From Janibacter melonis (GTDB lineage Bacteria; Actinomycetota; Actinomycetes; Actinomycetales; Dermatophilaceae), in contig NZ_JAJBZM010000001.1 of NCBI RefSeq assembly GCF_020567375.1, forward strand, positions 481,396-545,395: a DNA stretch of 64,000 nucleotides, given 5' to 3'. The translations under genes and the position numbers were made by a program. The notes under the pieces are model-generated. The model ran no database searches and was not told where the DNA came from. It was given only the letters and a program-made list of their open reading frames with translations. This document shows, piece after piece, positions 62,244 to 64,000 of this stretch. Position 1 is the first letter of the stretch. Every line of letters starts with the position of its first letter.

Positions 62244-63232
62244 CCCGCGCCCTCAACACCCTCGTCGGCCTCGCCGTCGGCGACGCCCTCGGCATGCCGA
62301 CCCAGAGCATGAGCCGGGCGGACATCGCCGCACGGTACGGGCGGGTCGACCGGCTCCTCGACGGCGCCCCCGACCAGCCCATCGCCCCGGGCATGCCGGC
62401 GGGCTCGATCACCGACGACACCGAGCAGGCCCTGCTCCTCGCCGACCTCCTCGTCGAGGGCGGGGGGACCTTCGAGCCCCGCGCGCTCGCCGACGCCCTC
62501 CAGGCATGGGAGGACGACATGCGCGCCCGTGGCTCGTCGGACCTGCTCGGGCCGTCGACCAAGGCCGCGCTCGTCGAGCTCGCCGCCGGCGCCTCGCCGG
62601 AGGAGAGCGGCCGCTTCGGCACGACGAACGGCGCGGCGATGCGCATCGCGCCTGTCGGCATCGCCTTCGGCGAGCCGGCCGCCCTGCTCGAGGCGGTCGT
62701 CGCCGCCAGCCGGCCGACCCACAACACCGGTCTGGCCCTGTCGGCGGCCACCACCGTCGCCGCCGTCATCAGCGCCGGGATCGACGGCGCGGACCTCGAC
62801 GCCGCGCTCGACGTCGGCCTGAGGGCAGGAGAGGCGGCCTTCGCGCGAGGCCACTGGCGCGCCGGGGCATCGGTACCGGCCAAGGCTCGATGGGCGCTGG
62901 CCCAGACCTTCGGCTCGGACGACGAGTGCGTCGACTTCGTCGTCGACATCATCGGCACCTCCGTGAGCAGCCAGGAGTCGGTCGTCGCCGCGATCGTCCT
63001 CGCTCACCACTTCGTCGACCGCCCCTTCGAGGCCCTGTGCCAGGCGGCGAGCGTCGGCGGCGACACTGACACCGTCGCCGCCATCGCCGGCGCCATGCTC
63101 GGCGCCACGGCCGACGCCCCTCCCGCACCGGCCGAGGTCGTCGACGACGTGCTCCGCGTGTCGCAGGTCGACCTCGCCTCCAGGGCTCTGGCCCTCACCC
63201 GTCTCCGAGACTCCGCACCCCGCCCCTCCTGA
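62240..63232 (+). CDS. ADP-ribosylglycohydrolase-family protein
   Basis: 330 residues from ATG 62240. Metal-binding motifs ITDDTEQALLLAD near the N-terminus and GGDTDTVAAIAGAMLGA near the C-terminus are the diagnostic pair of the DraG/ARH family. It hydrolyses an N- or O-glycosidic bond to (ADP-)ribose; together with the following NCS1 permease a nucleoside or ribosyl-base substrate is plausible. Translationally coupled to the GntR gene. Confidence 0.92.
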   Translation: MTRALNTLVGLAVGDALGMPTQSMSRADIAARYGRVDRLLDGAPDQPIAPGMPAGSITDDTEQALLLADLLVEGGGTFEPRALADALQAWEDDMRARGSSDLLGPSTKAALVELAAGASPEESGRFGTTNGAAMRIAPVGIAFGEPAALLEAVVAASRPTHNTGLALSAATTVAAVISAGIDGADLDAALDVGLRAGEAAFARGHWRAGASVPAKARWALAQTFGSDDECVDFVVDIIGTSVSSQESVVAAIVLAHHFVDRPFEALCQAASVGGDTDTVAAIAGAMLGATADAPPAPAEVVDDVLRVSQVDLASRALALTRLRDSAPRPS

Positions 63233-63294
63233 CTCTCCCGGGCGCGATCCCCCTTCGGACCGCCCGCCACACCCGTATGCAAAGGAGCACACGC

Positions 63295-64000
63295 ATGTCC
63301 ACGCCTCATGAGGTCAGCACCCCGGTAGACGACGGCGGGCGCACTCGCGTCCGCGCGTCCTTCGAGCAGCGCGGCATCGAGCCGGTGCCCGTCGAGGAGC
63401 GTGACGGCCACCCGCTGCAGCTCTTCTGGGTGTGGTTCGCCGCGAACATCTCGATCCTCGGCATCCCGCTGGGCGCCACCCTCGTCGCGCTCGGGCTCAA
63501 CCTGTGGCAGGCGCTCGTCGTCGCGGCGATCGGCGCCTTCGGCTCCTTCGCGCTCGTCGGGCTCATCTCGATCGCCGGTCGTCGGGGCGGAGCACCGAGC
63601 CTGACCCTCAGCCGCGCGGTCTTCGGCGTCCGCGGCAACGTCCTGCCGACGCTGGTGTCCCTCGGCTCGCGCCTGGGCTGGGAGACCGTCAACACGGCGA
63701 CGGCCGCCTTCGCGCTGCTCTCGCTCTCGGCCCTGCTCTTCGGCACCGACGCCGACGCGCACCAGGTGCCCGTCCTCGCCATCGCCTGCATCCTCATCTT
63801 CGTCTTCCTCACCGTCGCGGTGTCGGGGATGGGTCACTCCTTCCTCGTGCGGGTGCAGAAGTACGCCACGTGGGCCTTCGGCGCGCTCAACGTCTTCGTC
63901 GCCGCCTTCCTCGTCGCCACCGTCGACTGGTCGGCGGTCACGTCCGCCCCGGCCGGCCCGGCCGTCGCGATGGTCGTCGGCGTGGGGATCATCGCCGGCG
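63295..64000 (+). CDS. NCS1-family purine/cytosine permease (partial)
   Basis: ATG 63295, with AAAGGAG upstream. The 235 visible residues run off the window edge. After a 40-residue hydrophilic N-terminus, WVWFAANISILGIPLGATL matches helix 1 of the purine-cytosine permease (PF02133) family, and GLISIAGRRGGAPSLTLSRAVFG with its Ser-Arg loop follows. It imports a base or nucleoside by cation symport. Third gene of the GntR cassette. Confidence 0.9.
   Translation, partial: MSTPHEVSTPVDDGGRTRVRASFEQRGIEPVPVEERDGHPLQLFWVWFAANISILGIPLGATLVALGLNLWQALVVAAIGAFGSFALVGLISIAGRRGGAPSLTLSRAVFGVRGNVLPTLVSLGSRLGWETVNTATAAFALLSLSALLFGTDADAHQVPVLAIACILIFVFLTVAVSGMGHSFLVRVQKYATWAFGALNVFVAAFLVATVDWSAVTSAPAGPAVAMVVGVGIIAG

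Noticed and set aside
59681-63292. 1203-codon minus-strand open frame
   Set aside because: It crosses four well-supported plus-strand genes and the SPFH terminator; its length comes only from high GC.
1-64000. CRISPR array, prophage, insertion sequence, rRNA or tRNA genes
   Set aside because: I looked for regular spaced repeats, transposase or integrase motifs, cloverleaf-type ends and rRNA-like stretches and found none.

Overview
This window is about 71% G+C and comes from a high-GC actinobacterial chromosome. The gene content (aa3-type oxidase with ctaF, qcrAB, mycobacterial-type lipB/lipA/DUF4191/RDD/glnA order, DUF3043, a DUF222/HNH protein, GlnR-type operator, many leaderless starts) fits the Micrococcales, and my best guess is an Intrasporangiaceae/Dermatophilaceae relative such as Janibacter. 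The genus is inference. Much of the order from qcrA to glnA follows the Mycobacterium tuberculosis qcrAB to glnA1 block, with lineage-specific insertions. I saw no rRNA, tRNA, CRISPR array, prophage or transposase.

Layout. 1-8.2 kb: respiratory chain (end of qcrA, qcrB; then ctaC-ctaD-ctaF on the minus strand) with an MFS exporter, a small zinc peptidase and an L,D-transpeptidase between them. 8.3-16.6 kb: aat with a damaged or low-complexity 5' end, a PfkB adenosine-type kinase, a PadR/HAAS membrane pair, an A-type Fe-S carrier, glycerate kinase, a two-gene membrane-protein/HTH unit with twin operators, a GST-like reductase and a DUF222/HNH protein. 16.7-26.2 kb: M20 peptidase, DUF3043, gcvT, pepA, then the 2-oxoacid dehydrogenase genes lpd and sucB/dlaT and a TIGR01777 epimerase. 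26.3-35.4 kb: asparagine-synthase-like protein, membrane Ser/Thr kinase, peptidase E, lipB, and a single 1392-residue ORF that fuses TreY to TreZ. 35.4-41.6 kb: ATP-dependent DNA ligase, flavin-type oxidase-fold protein, lipA, DUF4191, RDD protein, and glnA behind a GlnR box.

41.7-48.7 kb looks like an accessory catabolic island: dinB, an LLM-class flavin oxidoreductase, an IclR regulator, a self-sufficient CYP116-like P450/reductase fusion and a GntP-type transporter. 48.8-58.1 kb: ZIP transporter plus DUF318-type permease, MOSC protein, secreted YCF48-like protein, two orphans, the TPP-riboswitch-controlled thiM-thiE-thiD operon, an SDR enzyme and a LON-domain protein. 58.2-64 kb: two overlapping SPFH/band-7 membrane proteins, then a GntR/ADP-ribosylglycohydrolase/NCS1 permease cassette that runs off the end of the window.

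The most unusual signals are: (1) the octamer CGAAGGGG/CCCCTTCG, about 50 copies in both orientations and in both coding and intergenic DNA, roughly tenfold above a base-composition estimate; (2) a dispersed imperfect palindrome in six places, one of them in frame inside a coding sequence; (3) the treY-treZ fusion; (4) a 183-bp tract with only one non-G/C base that breaks the start of aat; (5) a perfect 35-bp AT-rich palindrome upstream of lipA; (6) twin GTCAAC-N5-GTTGAC operators on a leaderless promoter; (7) the P450/IclR/GntP island. No stretch longer than 300 bases lacks a gene; the largest gaps (8958-9230, 56257-56537, 41531-41748, 39898-40105) are described in their own entries.
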